From: Rhodospirillales bacterium
GTDB lineage: Bacteria > Pseudomonadota > Alphaproteobacteria > Rhodospirillales > Shumkoniaceae
Reading direction: 5' to 3'
Assembly: GCA_016776725.1 (NCBI GenBank)
Contig: JADHSV010000026.1
Coordinates: 1-48,225 of the forward strand
DNA length: 48,225 bases
Part shown: in pieces, positions 1 through 8,984 of the stretch
How positions within the stretch are numbered: the stretch's first letter is position 1
How the letters are laid out: every line of letters starts with the position of its first letter
The notes under the pieces: model-generated
The model's input: the letters and a program-made list of their open reading frames with translations, nothing else
Told to the model about the DNA's origin: nothing
Database searches by the model: none
Position numbers and translations under genes: made by a program

Positions 1-22
1 GTCCTTTCTAGCGCGCGGCCTT

Positions 23-778
23 TTAGATTTCGTAAGCGCGGTCGGTTTGCGGGAATTGTGCAGGTTTTCCGAAAGCCTCGCCTGCTTCTCGGCAGACGGC
101 GGCAACGTCGTTCGGCGTTTCGGCGCGCAGGCCGCAGACGAACAGTTTTCGGGCGCTGATCTTGCGTGCGGTTTCACCAGCCTGCCAGGCGCTTGAATGC
201 CCCTGTGCGTTCAGTTCGGCGGCATCCGCATGAAGGCCCGAGGCTTCGTGGACAAGAACCGGCGCGTCCGGGGCAAACCTTTCGATGGCCGGGTTCGGTG
301 CGCCGTCGGCGCCGTAGACGAGGTTGTTTTCACAGACAAACCCGCAACAGGGCACCGAATGCGGTGTCGAGAAGATGCGAAATTCGCCACCGGCCAGGTA
401 CAGTTCTGTCCCCTCCTCCACCGCTAGCCAGTGAACGGCGCAAAGATCGTCGCGGTCCAGATGATTGAACACGCCCAGCAGCGAGCGCGCGAAGTCAAGG
501 GTCGGCTGGTTGCTGGCGATCACCAGGGGTTTTTGCCGGCGCAGCAATCGCATGTTGTGAAAGATGCTGGGCAGCGCGTAGATGTGATCGGTGTGCCGGT
601 GGGTGAGGATAATGGCGCCTAAATCGGCAAGCGATATCCCGGCCCGCAAAAGGCGCATGACCGGATCGCCCGATGCATCGACCAGAACGTTTCCGCCTTC
701 CAGGCGCAAAACAAAGCATGTATTGCCGCTGTCACGGCTTTGCATGGCTCCGTTTGCGCCAAAGAAGACGATCTGCAT
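23..778 (-). CDS. MBL-fold metal-dependent hydrolase, RNase Z-like
   Basis: A 251-residue metallo-beta-lactamase-fold hydrolase. The metal-binding motif THRHTDH is at residues 59-65 (H60, H62, D64, H65). A later Asp in VYGADGAP and a His in QGHSSAWQAGE fit the remaining ligands of RNase Z/arylsulfatase-type members. There is no signal peptide, so it should be cytoplasmic. GTG at 781 is immediately followed by ATG at 778; I prefer ATG. It starts 6 bases after the stop of the polyol dehydrogenase gene and is probably the last gene of that operon. A tRNA 3'-processing role is possible by fold, but the operon points to a small-molecule hydrolase, perhaps a lactonase or ester hydrolase (inference). 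The substrate cannot be read from the sequence. Confidence 0.85.
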   Translation of the reverse strand: MQIVFFGANGAMQSRDSGNTCFVLRLEGGNVLVDASGDPVMRLLRAGISLADLGAIILTHRHTDHIYALPSIFHNMRLLRRQKPLVIASNQPTLDFARSLLGVFNHLDRDDLCAVHWLAVEEGTELYLAGGEFRIFSTPHSVPCCGFVCENNLVYGADGAPNPAIERFAPDAPVLVHEASGLHADAAELNAQGHSSAWQAGETARKISARKLFVCGLRAETPNDVAAVCREAGEAFGKPAQFPQTDRAYEI

Positions 779-784
779 CACCCG

Positions 785-2260
785 TCAACCATACCGTTCG
801 GCCACCGCTGCCGCTGCCCCCTTGGCATAGAGAAGATTAAGCCAGACGGTGACCGCGTCGACAAAGGGCCAGGCTTTCCTGAGGTCGTCGCCAAACACCT
901 CGGAAACGGCCAGATAACCCTTCACCAGGGCAGCCGGGTCATTGCCAGCCTTGTCCGCGATTTTCTTTAGCTGCGCGGCAATGGGATCGGCCACATCAAA
1001 AGATTTTCCGTTTTCATCAACGCCGGTGACGAAGCGCATCCAGGCCGCCACCACAAGCGCCAGATGGCTTATGCTGCGCCCCTCAGCCAGCCGTTCGCGC
1101 ACCGGGCCGCAAATGCGGTTGGGCAATTTCTGCGAGCCGTCCATGGCGATCTGTGCGGTGCGGTGCTTGATGGCCGGGTTGGTGAAGCGTTCAACCAGAC
1201 TGTCCTTATAGGCCTCGACGTCCACTCCTTCGGGCATGTCGAGCGTGGGCGTGATCTCCTCGTCCATCATGGTGCGCATGAACTTCACGTAGGCTTCGTC
1301 TTCCATGCACGCCGCGATGGTTTCATAGCCGGCCAGCGATCCCAGATACGATAACGCAGAATGGCTGCCGTTGAGATGGCGCAGCTTCATATATTCGAAG
1401 GGCTCGACATCGGCCACAATCTCAGCGCCCGCGTCTTCCCAGGCCGGCCTGCCGGTCGGGAAGTTGTCCTCGATCACCCACTGCATGAAGGGTTCGCAAA
1501 CCACAGGCCAGGCATCGGCAGCACCCAAATCCGCTTCCACTCGCGCAATATCGTCGGGCGTCGTCGTCGGAGTAATGCGGTCGACCATGGTGCACGGGAA
1601 GGCCACGTTGTCGGAAACCCATTTGCCGAATTTGGCATCCAGCGCTTCGGCAAGGCTAATGACCGCCATGCGCGCGATCTTGCCGTTCTGAAACAGGTTG
1701 TCGCACGACATGACCGTGAACGGCTGCGTTCCGGCGTCGCGGCGGCGGCGCAATGCCGTTGCAACGTAACCGACAACCGTTGTCGGTCGGTCCGGCGTTG
1801 CCAGGTCGGCCTTAATTCCGGGGTGATCGAAATTGAGTTTGCCGCTGGCCGGATCGTGGCAATAGCCCTTTTCGGTCGCGGTGATCGAAACGATGCGGAT
1901 GGCGGGATCACACATGCGAACCAGCAGTGCTTCGGGGTCTTCGGGGCCGACCAGCATTTCTTGCATGGCGCCAACAACCCGCAGGGACTGGCCTTTAAGG
2001 CTCTGGGTAGCCACGGTGTAGAGATATTCCTGCGGCGCCAGCTTGTCGCGCACCTCGGGCCCCATCAGATCAACGCCGCAAATCCCCCATTCGGTGGAGC
2101 CACCGGCCAAAACCGTGTCCGTATAGACTTCCTGATGGGCGCGATGGAACGCACCAACACCCAAATGAACGATGCCGACGCCGATTTTCGTGCGGTTATA
2201 TGCGGGAACTTCTACGGCCGTGCGTAACTGGAGCAAGCCATCCGGGTGCAACTTGGACAT
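785..2260 (-). CDS. Mannitol dehydrogenase / fructuronate reductase family oxidoreductase
   Basis: A 491-residue member of the polyol-specific long-chain dehydrogenase family (mannitol, arabinitol, fructuronate, tagaturonate). The N-terminal Rossmann domain carries GVGAFHRAHQ near residue 27. The catalytic signature KxxxxNxxH appears as KLRHLNGSH near residue 290, and the C-terminal helical domain is complete. NAD(P)-dependent oxidation of a polyol or reduction of a ketose or ketouronate is expected. ATG 2260 is chosen over an upstream in-frame start at 2287 because AAGGAAGGA lies just before it. It follows the LarA-like gene by 36 bases and precedes the MBL gene by 6. The GVGAFHRAH region resembles mannitol 2-dehydrogenases most, but the LarA neighbour makes a sugar-acid substrate possible. 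Confidence 0.9.
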   Translation of the reverse strand: MSKLHPDGLLQLRTAVEVPAYNRTKIGVGIVHLGVGAFHRAHQEVYTDTVLAGGSTEWGICGVDLMGPEVRDKLAPQEYLYTVATQSLKGQSLRVVGAMQEMLVGPEDPEALLVRMCDPAIRIVSITATEKGYCHDPASGKLNFDHPGIKADLATPDRPTTVVGYVATALRRRRDAGTQPFTVMSCDNLFQNGKIARMAVISLAEALDAKFGKWVSDNVAFPCTMVDRITPTTTPDDIARVEADLGAADAWPVVCEPFMQWVIEDNFPTGRPAWEDAGAEIVADVEPFEYMKLRHLNGSHSALSYLGSLAGYETIAACMEDEAYVKFMRTMMDEEITPTLDMPEGVDVEAYKDSLVERFTNPAIKHRTAQIAMDGSQKLPNRICGPVRERLAEGRSISHLALVVAAWMRFVTGVDENGKSFDVADPIAAQLKKIADKAGNDPAALVKGYLAVSEVFGDDLRKAWPFVDAVTVWLNLLYAKGAAAAVAERYG

Positions 2261-2296
2261 TCGCGGTCTTCCTTCCTTGTTCCTCAAATGATTTTC

Positions 2297-3583
2297 TTAT
2301 TCTTCAAACGATTTCTTCAGGGCCCACAGCCCAAGGGCCGGGTTGCTGATATAGAAAATTTCTTCCCCGTCGATGGTGTTCGCGCCGTCGGCAAGGGTGT
2401 CGGGGTTATACTTGGCAGCCATTTCATCGTAATCCGCCCACAAGAATCCGACGCCTTCGACCTCTTCACGCGAGAGGTTTTCGGGCCGCGTGCAGTAGGT
2501 GATGCGAAAACGCCCTTCCGAGGCCCCGTGGATCAAGTGTGCGGCGGCAGACAGGTTGCCGGCCAGATCTTCGTTGTCCTCAACCGCCTTCAACGTGTGC
2601 GGCGTTCCGAAATAGCCGTATTTGCGAATAAGCGTGTCGATCCCCTTATCCTCGCCGAATTCCCGCACGGCGGGGGCCAGAATAATTAAATCACCGTCAT
2701 CGGCGATGGCCATGCGGGTACGGTAGACCGCCTTGTTGCCAAGCCAGGTGCTCTTGAATTCGTGGGGTACAAGGTAAACCACCGCCTTCTTGATGGGCGT
2801 GTCCAGCATATCCAGGTTAACGGCGCGGCTAAGCTCGGCGGCCTGACGGTAGGAATCCTCCCTGCCCGCATAAAGGCCGCGAAGAACGAGGCCTTCGGGG
2901 CTGTTGCCGATGACGGTGGAAATGAACTGAATGGGCAGGTCAGCGAGGAAATTATCGAACCCATAGTTCAGAAGCGCGCGCACCGGCGTGTCGGTCCGGC
3001 CCATCAGTTTTTCCATGTCGGCCACCGCGCCCAGGTAGTGGCTGCGATTGATCATGTCGGCCCCGCCGACGCCGATGCAGACGTTCTTGGTGTAATTGGC
3101 CATGCCGGCCACTTCGTGGGGGACAATCTGCCCGATCGAGAGGATCAGGTCGTATCCGCCATCGGTGACGGCCTTGTTGATCTGCACCGCTATTTCATAG
3201 TCCAGCTTGCCGCCGGACTGTTCGGCAACGAATTCGGACGGTATAACGCCGACGGTTTTGACGCCGTCGCGCCAGTCATGAACCAGGAAGTTTTCCAACG
3301 GGATGTCGGGGCCGAACATGGCGCGGATCTGGTCCTCAACCATGGGGGTATGGGTGCCCAGCGCGGGCATCACATGAACGACATCCGTCACCGGCGCCAG
3401 TACCTGGTAAAGGTAGGCGGTAATGGACCCGGCCTCGGAATAAAACCGCGTGTGATCCGGCGGCAACAACAAAACGCGGCGCGGCGAATAGCCAAGTTTG
3501 TCCAAAAATGAACGAAGATGTGCTTCTTTTTCCTGGCGTGTAATCACCCGGTCCGGTGCGCCATCGGCAATAAAGGTCGTCAC
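2297..3583 (-). CDS. LarA-family nickel-pincer racemase/epimerase homologue (DUF2088)
   Basis: A 428-residue homologue of lactate racemase LarA, usual length for the family. Visible landmarks are DHTR near residue 44, ALGTHTPM near residue 95, and PHEVAG followed by a Lys in NYTKNV near residues 157-170, matching the catalytic His and the pincer-attachment Lys of LarA; a further His follows in RSHYLG. Known members use the nickel-pincer nucleotide cofactor to invert an alpha-hydroxy-acid centre (lactate, malate, gluconate and others). No larB, larC or larE is in the window, so the cofactor would be made elsewhere. The start is GTG at 3583, 8 bases after CAGGAG. It heads the operon with the polyol dehydrogenase, suggesting a C2-epimerase for a sugar acid (inference). 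Confidence 0.85.
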   Translation of the reverse strand: MTTFIADGAPDRVITRQEKEAHLRSFLDKLGYSPRRVLLLPPDHTRFYSEAGSITAYLYQVLAPVTDVVHVMPALGTHTPMVEDQIRAMFGPDIPLENFLVHDWRDGVKTVGVIPSEFVAEQSGGKLDYEIAVQINKAVTDGGYDLILSIGQIVPHEVAGMANYTKNVCIGVGGADMINRSHYLGAVADMEKLMGRTDTPVRALLNYGFDNFLADLPIQFISTVIGNSPEGLVLRGLYAGREDSYRQAAELSRAVNLDMLDTPIKKAVVYLVPHEFKSTWLGNKAVYRTRMAIADDGDLIILAPAVREFGEDKGIDTLIRKYGYFGTPHTLKAVEDNEDLAGNLSAAAHLIHGASEGRFRITYCTRPENLSREEVEGVGFLWADYDEMAAKYNPDTLADGANTIDGEEIFYISNPALGLWALKKSFEE

Positions 3584-3672
3584 GTTTTGTCTCCTGCTGA
3601 CATCCTGGGATTTTGTGAGAGAACATTGACAAAACGCGGCATGCGGTCAAGCACTTTGGGAGATCAGGCTGA

Positions 3673-4680
3673 TTAACCGGTTTTGCTTCGCCGTTGGGCT
3701 TCGTCGACAACGTGGGCAAACAACCGTGATTCCCGCTCGCCGAACTTTTGCGCGATCCGGCGTTGTCTCCTGTCGTCGGACATTTCCGAACGAAGATCGG
3801 AGAACAGAGCCGACAGCATCATCATCACGGCTTTTTCCGATGGCGGCCAACTTGTTTTTTGCTCATCCGTCGGATCGCTTGCCGACGGGCCGTTATTGAG
3901 GATCACGTTGGTAAACCATTCGGCGCGCCGGTCAAAGTTCTTGAAATGAGCGGCCATCAGCATCTCGGTTTCCACCGCGATTTCATTCACCTTTTCGTGT
4001 GCATAAAAGGCTTCCCAAGCCCTTTCGCCGCTCACGGCTTGATGCTGGCTGAGCTCGGCAACGACGTCACGGCATATTTGCTGATTTTTCTCGACGCGTT
4101 CGGCGCCCAGCATCATTTCGACGGCGGCGAAAAAACCGGGAAGAACACGCCGTGGAACCGGGCCGCGTTTGTCCGGAGCCATCATCGGGTCGAAAAACAA
4201 ATGGGAAAAACGATGCACAAGCAGGCGGCCGAAGGAATTGTCCCGCGGGTGGTCGGCACCGGTTTCTCGAAGAGGTTTGGCGCGTTCCATTCCGGTCCCG
4301 GCTTCGGTACGATCCAGATAATGATCGATGATATCGCAGAGTTCATCGGGAGAAATGGGCTTTTGCAGGTAGTCGTTGGCGCGGAAGCGTACCGCGTCGA
4401 TCGCCGTTTCGATATCCGGGTGTGCTGTAACGATGACACATACTGCGTCGGGAATGCGGGCCTTGATTTCGGGGATCAGTTTCGTTCCCGATATCTCGCC
4501 CAGCCGCACTTCAACCAGCGCTGCGGCGGGGCGGAATCTGTCAATAACGGAAAGCGCGGCATTGGCGCTGTGTGCCAATTCCACGGTATGACCGCGCGAA
4601 CCTAATGCATCGGCCATGGCCTCGGCAAAATCGCGGTCGTCGTCAATAACCAGAACCCTGCGACCCGGAGCAAGCTCCAT
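3673..4680 (-). CDS. Degenerate response-regulator-like protein (Glu at phospho-acceptor site)
   Basis: A 335-residue protein. Residues 8-125 form a CheY-like receiver with acidic pocket D13-D15, conserved T85 and K107. The usual phospho-acceptor Asp is Glu57 in ALVEVRLGEISG. Glu here can mimic phospho-Asp, so the domain may be constitutively active-like or regulated without phosphorylation (inference). Residues 150-335 are mostly helical and match no output domain I recognise; there is no HTH, GGDEF, EAL or HD motif. ATG 4680 follows GGGG by 7 bases; an in-frame GTG at 4689 is the alternative. No histidine kinase is adjacent. It stands alone between the AKR gene and the LarA operon, all on the minus strand. 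Confidence 0.8.
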   Translation of the reverse strand: MELAPGRRVLVIDDDRDFAEAMADALGSRGHTVELAHSANAALSVIDRFRPAAALVEVRLGEISGTKLIPEIKARIPDAVCVIVTAHPDIETAIDAVRFRANDYLQKPISPDELCDIIDHYLDRTEAGTGMERAKPLRETGADHPRDNSFGRLLVHRFSHLFFDPMMAPDKRGPVPRRVLPGFFAAVEMMLGAERVEKNQQICRDVVAELSQHQAVSGERAWEAFYAHEKVNEIAVETEMLMAAHFKNFDRRAEWFTNVILNNGPSASDPTDEQKTSWPPSEKAVMMMLSALFSDLRSEMSDDRRQRRIAQKFGERESRLFAHVVDEAQRRSKTG

Positions 4681-4920
4681 AGTTAACACCCCACGGATTG
4701 CAATTGCATCCGCGCGGATTCACCCCTCCAAAGACTCTGCCCGGTCGCCACTCCCCCAAGAGCGAGCGGGGCAAAGGCATTTATATCAGGAGCGCATCTT
4801 CCGCACGTCCCGCACCCGAAATACGCGAAAAACCACGATCGGGCTTATCAAAATATTATAGCGAAAATTTGGTTTTCGCCAAGAACGAATAAATTGCAAC
4901 AGCGCAAATACGGCTTATCG

Positions 4921-5895
4921 CTAAGGAGCGTTCTGAAGAATTTCCTCAATTCGAGACATCACATCCGGGGTCAATAGTTCGACAACATCCATGGCTCGCA
5001 GATTTTCGTGAAGCTGTTCGACCCGCGACGCGCCGAGAATAACGGTGCTGACATTCGGGTTTTTCGCGCACCATGCGATGGCCATAAGGGCTGTCGTTGT
5101 TCCGATTTCCGCCGCCAGATCGGTAAGTTGGCGGACTTTCCCAATCTTGTCGTCGTCGCCGACGACCCGGTCCTTGAGCCATTTGTAATTGTCAACGGTG
5201 ATGCGCGATCCATCGGGAATTCCGTCGTTGTATTTTCCGGTCAGCAGTCCCGAATAGAGCGGCGACCAGATGGTCGTTCCCAGGCCCGGTCCATCGTACA
5301 GCGGCGCGTATTCCGTCTCGAACCTGGCGCGCTCGAACATGTTGTACTGGGGCTGCTCCATGGTCGGTGGCGTAAGATTGCATTCGCGGGCAATGCGGTG
5401 CGCTTCGAAGATATCGTCCGCCGACCATTCCGAGGTTCCCCAGTACAGCACTTTGCCCTGGGCGATCAGGTTGTGCATGGTCCGCACGGTTTCTTCGATG
5501 GGGACTTCCGGGTCCGGCCGGTGGCAGAAGAAAAGGTCCAGATAATCGACCTGCAGGCGCTCCAGCGCCTGATGGCAGGCCTCGAACACATGTTTGGCGG
5601 ACAAGCCGCGCTGGGTCGGCGCCGGATCATCGACTGAGCCGAACATGACCTTGCTGGAAACGCAGTAGCTATCGCGCCGCCAGCCCAGGTTTTTCAGGGC
5701 CTTGCCCATGATCGTTTCGGACCGGCCCTTGGCGTAGGCTTCGGCGTTGTCGAAAAAATTGACGCCGCCGTCATAGGCGACCTTGAGCATGGCGGCCGCG
5801 TCGCGAACATCAACCTGATAGCCGAATGTAACCCATGAACCGAATGAAAGCGTGCTGACCTTCAGTCCCGATTTTCCCAATCGACGGTATTCCAT
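4921..5895 (-). CDS. Aldo/keto reductase (Kv-beta / YghZ-like)
   Basis: A 324-residue NADPH-dependent aldo-keto reductase. The catalytic tetrad is D49, Y54 (in NFFDNAEAYAKG), K82 (VSSKV) and H125 (FFCHRPDP). The C-terminal SPLYSGLLTGKY and ILGASRVEQLHENL segments match the AKR6/AKR14 group (voltage-gated K channel beta subunits and bacterial YghZ-like enzymes). It would reduce an aldehyde or ketone in the cytoplasm. ATG 5895 follows AAGGA by 7 bases. It begins 15 bases after the stop of the ABC ATPase gene, so it is likely the distal gene of the glutamate-type importer operon. The substrate link to the importer is unclear. Confidence 0.9.
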   Translation of the reverse strand: MEYRRLGKSGLKVSTLSFGSWVTFGYQVDVRDAAAMLKVAYDGGVNFFDNAEAYAKGRSETIMGKALKNLGWRRDSYCVSSKVMFGSVDDPAPTQRGLSAKHVFEACHQALERLQVDYLDLFFCHRPDPEVPIEETVRTMHNLIAQGKVLYWGTSEWSADDIFEAHRIARECNLTPPTMEQPQYNMFERARFETEYAPLYDGPGLGTTIWSPLYSGLLTGKYNDGIPDGSRITVDNYKWLKDRVVGDDDKIGKVRQLTDLAAEIGTTTALMAIAWCAKNPNVSTVILGASRVEQLHENLRAMDVVELLTPDVMSRIEEILQNAP

Positions 5896-5910
5896 TCGGC
5901 GATCCTTTCT

Positions 5911-6639
5911 CTAATGTTCCAAAATCTTCGACAGGAACAACTGCGCGCGGTCGCTGTGCGGTTTTCCGAAGAAGTCGTCGGTCGTTGCATCTTCGACGAT
6001 TTCCCCTTCGTCCATGAAAATCACGCGATCGGCAACGCGCCGCGCAAATCCCATTTCGTGGGTGACGACCATCATGGTCATACCCGACTTCGCAAGTTGC
6101 TGCATGACGTCGAGAACTTCGTTGATCATTTCCGGGTCCAGCGCGGAAGTCGGTTCGTCGAACAGCATGGCGATGGGGTCCATCGCCAACCCCCGCGCGA
6201 TGGCCACGCGTTGCTGCTGCCCGCCCGACAACTGGCTCGGATACTTATACCCAAGATCGCCAAGGCCGACGCGGTCCAGCAATTCCTGGCCGCGGGTATT
6301 GGCTTCGTCCTCGGATCGCCCGAGAACCTTGATCTGGGCCAGACAAATATTTTGCATCGCCGTCTTATGTGGGAACAGTTCGAAGTTTTGAAAGACCATT
6401 CCGATTTGCGAGCGCAATTTCGGCAGGTTTGTCTCTTTCGCCCCAACCGAAACCCCGTCAACGGAAATTTCACCCTCCTGGAAGGGCTCCAGCCCGTTCA
6501 CGCATTTGATCAGCGTGCTTTTCCCTGACCCCGACGGCCCGCAGATAACGACCACCTCGCCCTTTTTGACGCTGCTGGTGCATTCCTTGAGAACCTGAAA
6601 GGTTCCGTACCATTTATTGACGTTTTTGAATTCGATCAT
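5911..6639 (-). CDS. gltL: Polar amino acid ABC transporter ATP-binding protein
   Basis: A 242-residue ABC ATPase of the amino acid importer class. Walker A is GPSGSGKST near residue 35, the signature is LSGGQQQR near 135, and Walker B is [12 protein letters not shown] near 155, followed by the H-loop in VVTHEMGFA. It energises uptake through the two permeases upstream. ATG 6639 overlaps the stop of the preceding permease as ATGA, showing translational coupling; an in-frame extension to 6690 is rejected because it lies inside the permease gene. The set and its order match gltIJKL. Confidence 0.93.
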   Translation of the reverse strand: MIEFKNVNKWYGTFQVLKECTSSVKKGEVVVICGPSGSGKSTLIKCVNGLEPFQEGEISVDGVSVGAKETNLPKLRSQIGMVFQNFELFPHKTAMQNICLAQIKVLGRSEDEANTRGQELLDRVGLGDLGYKYPSQLSGGQQQRVAIARGLAMDPIAMLFDEPTSALDPEMINEVLDVMQQLAKSGMTMMVVTHEMGFARRVADRVIFMDEGEIVEDATTDDFFGKPHSDRAQLFLSKILEH

Positions 6640-7301
6640 TTGTGCATCTTCTTTTGCAGGATTTTCACGGAAAGTGACGCGAAATAACACATGACGAAAT
6701 AAACGAGAGCGGCGAAGACATAGAGTTCGACCAGCCGCGAATCGCGCTGCGCTACTGTGACAGCCGAGGTCATGAAATCAGCCAGACCAACGACGAAAAC
6801 CAGCGACGTATCCTGAAACAGGATGATGGTCTGCGTCAGCAGGATCGGCAGCATGTTGCGGAAGGCCTGGGGCAGAACCACGTAGCGCATGGTCTGGGAA
6901 TATTTCAGTCCCAGCGCATAACCGGACCAGGCTTGGCCCCGCGAGATGCTCTGGATGCCCGAACGCATGATTTCGCAGAAATATGCGGCCTCGAACAGCA
7001 CGAACCCGATCAGCGCCGATTCAAAGGCATCGACCTGTCCCTGAACGATCAACGGAACCAGGAAATAAAACCAGAAGATCACCAACAGCAGCGGCAAGGA
7101 TCTGAAGAAGTTGACCCATATTGCGCCGATCCACTGGAAAAGGCGGATGCTTGATAGGCGCATTAGCGCCAGCAGGGTCCCCAGAAAAATACTTCCCACC
7201 GCGGCAAGGCCGGTCAGCAGCAGGCTAAGTTGCATCCCATCCCAAAGATAGGGCAACGCGGTGACGATCACGCCAAAATCAAAATCTCCCAGCATGATCA
7301 T
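6636..7301 (-). CDS. gltK: Polar amino acid ABC transporter permease (GltK-like)
   Basis: A 221-residue inner-membrane permease of the HisM/GltK family. The N-terminal segment after [12 protein letters not shown] is hydrophobic. The EAA loop contacting the ATPase is [14 protein letters not shown] followed by ALGL and [12 protein letters not shown]. About five membrane segments are visible. The start at 7301 overlaps the stop of the upstream permease as ATGA; a second ATG two codons in is also possible. It forms a heterodimer with the gene just upstream. Confidence 0.92.
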   Translation of the reverse strand: MIMLGDFDFGVIVTALPYLWDGMQLSLLLTGLAAVGSIFLGTLLALMRLSSIRLFQWIGAIWVNFFRSLPLLLVIFWFYFLVPLIVQGQVDAFESALIGFVLFEAAYFCEIMRSGIQSISRGQAWSGYALGLKYSQTMRYVVLPQAFRNMLPILLTQTIILFQDTSLVFVVGLADFMTSAVTVAQRDSRLVELYVFAALVYFVMCYFASLSVKILQKKMHK

Positions 7302-8020
7302 TTATCCTTCTGGATGCCGTAGCCGGGGATCTTGGTCTTTTCCTCGACGCTAACCATGAGGGCGACGACGATCATCGTCAGCACAAGGTAGATCAGCGTA
7401 ACCGAGGTAAAGGCTTCAAATCCCTGGAAGGTGTAGTTCTCGATCTGGCGTGCCTGATACAAAAGTTCAGCCACACCGATGGTCAGGGCCAGCGACGAAT
7501 TCTTGAAGATCGTCAGAAATTCGCTGGTCAGCGGCGGCACGATAATGCGGTAACCGACGGGAACCAACAGGTAGCGATAGACCTGGACCGTCGTCAGCCC
7601 CATGGCCAGCCCTGCGGCGCGTTGTCCCACGGGAATGGACTCGATGCCCGCCCTCACCTGTTCGGCGACACGCGACGCCGTATAGGTGCCAAGGCAGAAA
7701 ATGGCGCTGGTTGCTTCGGGAAACGGCATATCGCGCTTCATCCAGCGGCCCCAATCGTCGGGCACCATTTCCGGAACCACGTAAAACCAGAGAAACATCT
7801 GAACGATAAGCGGGATATTGCGGAATAATTCGACGTAGGCGGTGGCGACGGCGCGAATGGGAACGGAATCGACCGTTCGCGCCACGCCGACGATTGAGCC
7901 CAGCGAAAACGCAATAATCCAGGCGACGGCGGAGACAAACAGCGTCCACTCGACGCCTGAAACCAGCCAATCGAAATAGGGCTCCTCAAACAGGATGCCC
8001 CAGTTCCAGTTATAATTCAT
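7298..8020 (-). CDS. gltJ: Polar amino acid ABC transporter permease (GltJ-like)
   Basis: A 240-residue inner-membrane permease of the HisQ/GltJ family, with membrane segments around residues 20-45, 65-90, 100-120, 180-200 and 210-230. The EAA loop is EQVRAGIESIPVGQRAAG followed by LVPVGYRIIVPP. N-terminal WNWGILFEEP resembles E. coli GltJ. It lies 73 bases after the binding-protein stop, with a strong hairpin in between, and overlaps the next permease by 4 bases (ATGA). Confidence 0.92.
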   Translation of the reverse strand: MNYNWNWGILFEEPYFDWLVSGVEWTLFVSAVAWIIAFSLGSIVGVARTVDSVPIRAVATAYVELFRNIPLIVQMFLWFYVVPEMVPDDWGRWMKRDMPFPEATSAIFCLGTYTASRVAEQVRAGIESIPVGQRAAGLAMGLTTVQVYRYLLVPVGYRIIVPPLTSEFLTIFKNSSLALTIGVAELLYQARQIENYTFQGFEAFTSVTLIYLVLTMIVVALMVSVEEKTKIPGYGIQKDK

Positions 8021-8051
8021 TCGTATTTTTCCGATAGGTTAGAAAGAGAAA

Positions 8052-8079
8052 GGCCGGGAAGAAACTTCTCTTCCCGGCC
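8052..8079 (-). terminator. Intercistronic hairpin between gltI and gltJ
   Basis: A perfect 11-bp inverted repeat (GGCCGGGAAGA, 8052-8062, with its complement at 8069-8079) around a 6-base loop. Read on the minus strand it is followed by TTTCTCTTTC, an interrupted U-tract. It sits between the binding-protein gene and the first permease gene. In ABC operons such hairpins typically terminate part of the transcripts or protect the upstream mRNA, giving an excess of binding protein over permease. That role is inferred. Confidence 0.75.
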
Positions 8080-8093
8080 CAGTTTTCAACCGT

Positions 8094-8984
8094 TTACTTG
8101 GGGAACGCCTGAACCGCGAAGTTGGTTTCAAGCGTATCGCCAGCGGGCACATTCAGCGCTTTCCCACCGGGGATCGGCTTCATGAACCACTTGTTGTAGA
8201 TGTCGAGAATTTCGCCCGAGCGGAAAAGACCGGCGAGCGTGCGATTGGCGACCAGACGCATGGCCGAATCATCGCGCGGCAGCATCAGCGCATAGGGATC
8301 GAACGAAACGAAACGACCGACGACTTCGTAGTCGGCAGGTTTCTTGGCCTTGGAAATCAGCCCGAACAGCAGGATATGGTCGGTCGAATAGGCGTCGACA
8401 CGATCCGTTTCCAGCGCCAGGAAGCCTTCGGCATGGTCTTTGACGCTCAGAATCTTGACGTCCTTGATGCCCAGATCCTTGATCGCGTTCTTGATGGCGC
8501 GTTCGTTGGTCGTTCCCTGGGCCAGGGCGATGGCCTTACCGGCCAGGTCTTCGACTTCCTTGATGCCGGACGTCTTCTTGGCCAGAATTTTGGTGCCGGT
8601 GATGAAGGTGGTCAGGGCGTAGTCAACCTGCTTTTGGCGGGTCAGGTTGTTGGTGGTCGAGCCGCATTCGATGTTGATGTTGCCATTGGCGATCAACGGA
8701 ATACGGGTCTGCGGCGTAACCGGAACGAGCTTGACGTTCAGCTTGTCAACGCCGACTTCCTTGGCCACCGCATCGACGATCTTCATGCACAGATCGATCG
8801 AATAGCCGATCGGCTTGTTGTCGGGGCCGATATAAGCAAAAGGCACCGAAGATTCACGGTGCCCGACGACGATGGTTCCGGAATCTTTAATTTTCTTGAG
8901 CGTACCGTAGAAGTCCGCGGCACCGGCATTTGCGGCGCCGAATACGGCAAGCGCCGCAGCTGCGGCAATAATCTTTTTAATCAT
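8094..8984 (-). CDS. gltI: Glutamate/aspartate-type ABC transporter substrate-binding protein
   Basis: A 296-residue periplasmic solute-binding protein of family 3. A Sec signal peptide spans about residues 1-22 (MIKKIIAAAAALAVFG, cleavage near ANAGA/AD). The mature start TLKKIKDSGTIVVGHRESS closely resembles E. coli GltI. Later blocks GYSIDLC, ECGSTTNN and ALAQGTTNE fit the two-lobed amino-acid-binding fold. It delivers an acidic amino acid to the GltJK-GltL complex. It is the first gene of the operon; GGGG precedes ATG 8984. Substrate assignment rests on family resemblance only. Confidence 0.92.
   Translation of the reverse strand: MIKKIIAAAAALAVFGAANAGAADFYGTLKKIKDSGTIVVGHRESSVPFAYIGPDNKPIGYSIDLCMKIVDAVAKEVGVDKLNVKLVPVTPQTRIPLIANGNINIECGSTTNNLTRQKQVDYALTTFITGTKILAKKTSGIKEVEDLAGKAIALAQGTTNERAIKNAIKDLGIKDVKILSVKDHAEGFLALETDRVDAYSTDHILLFGLISKAKKPADYEVVGRFVSFDPYALMLPRDDSAMRLVANRTLAGLFRSGEILDIYNKWFMKPIPGGKALNVPAGDTLETNFAVQAFPK

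Noticed and set aside
1361-2227. 288-residue plus-strand frame opposite the polyol dehydrogenase
   Set aside because: Shadow frame; the dehydrogenase motifs on the minus strand are complete.
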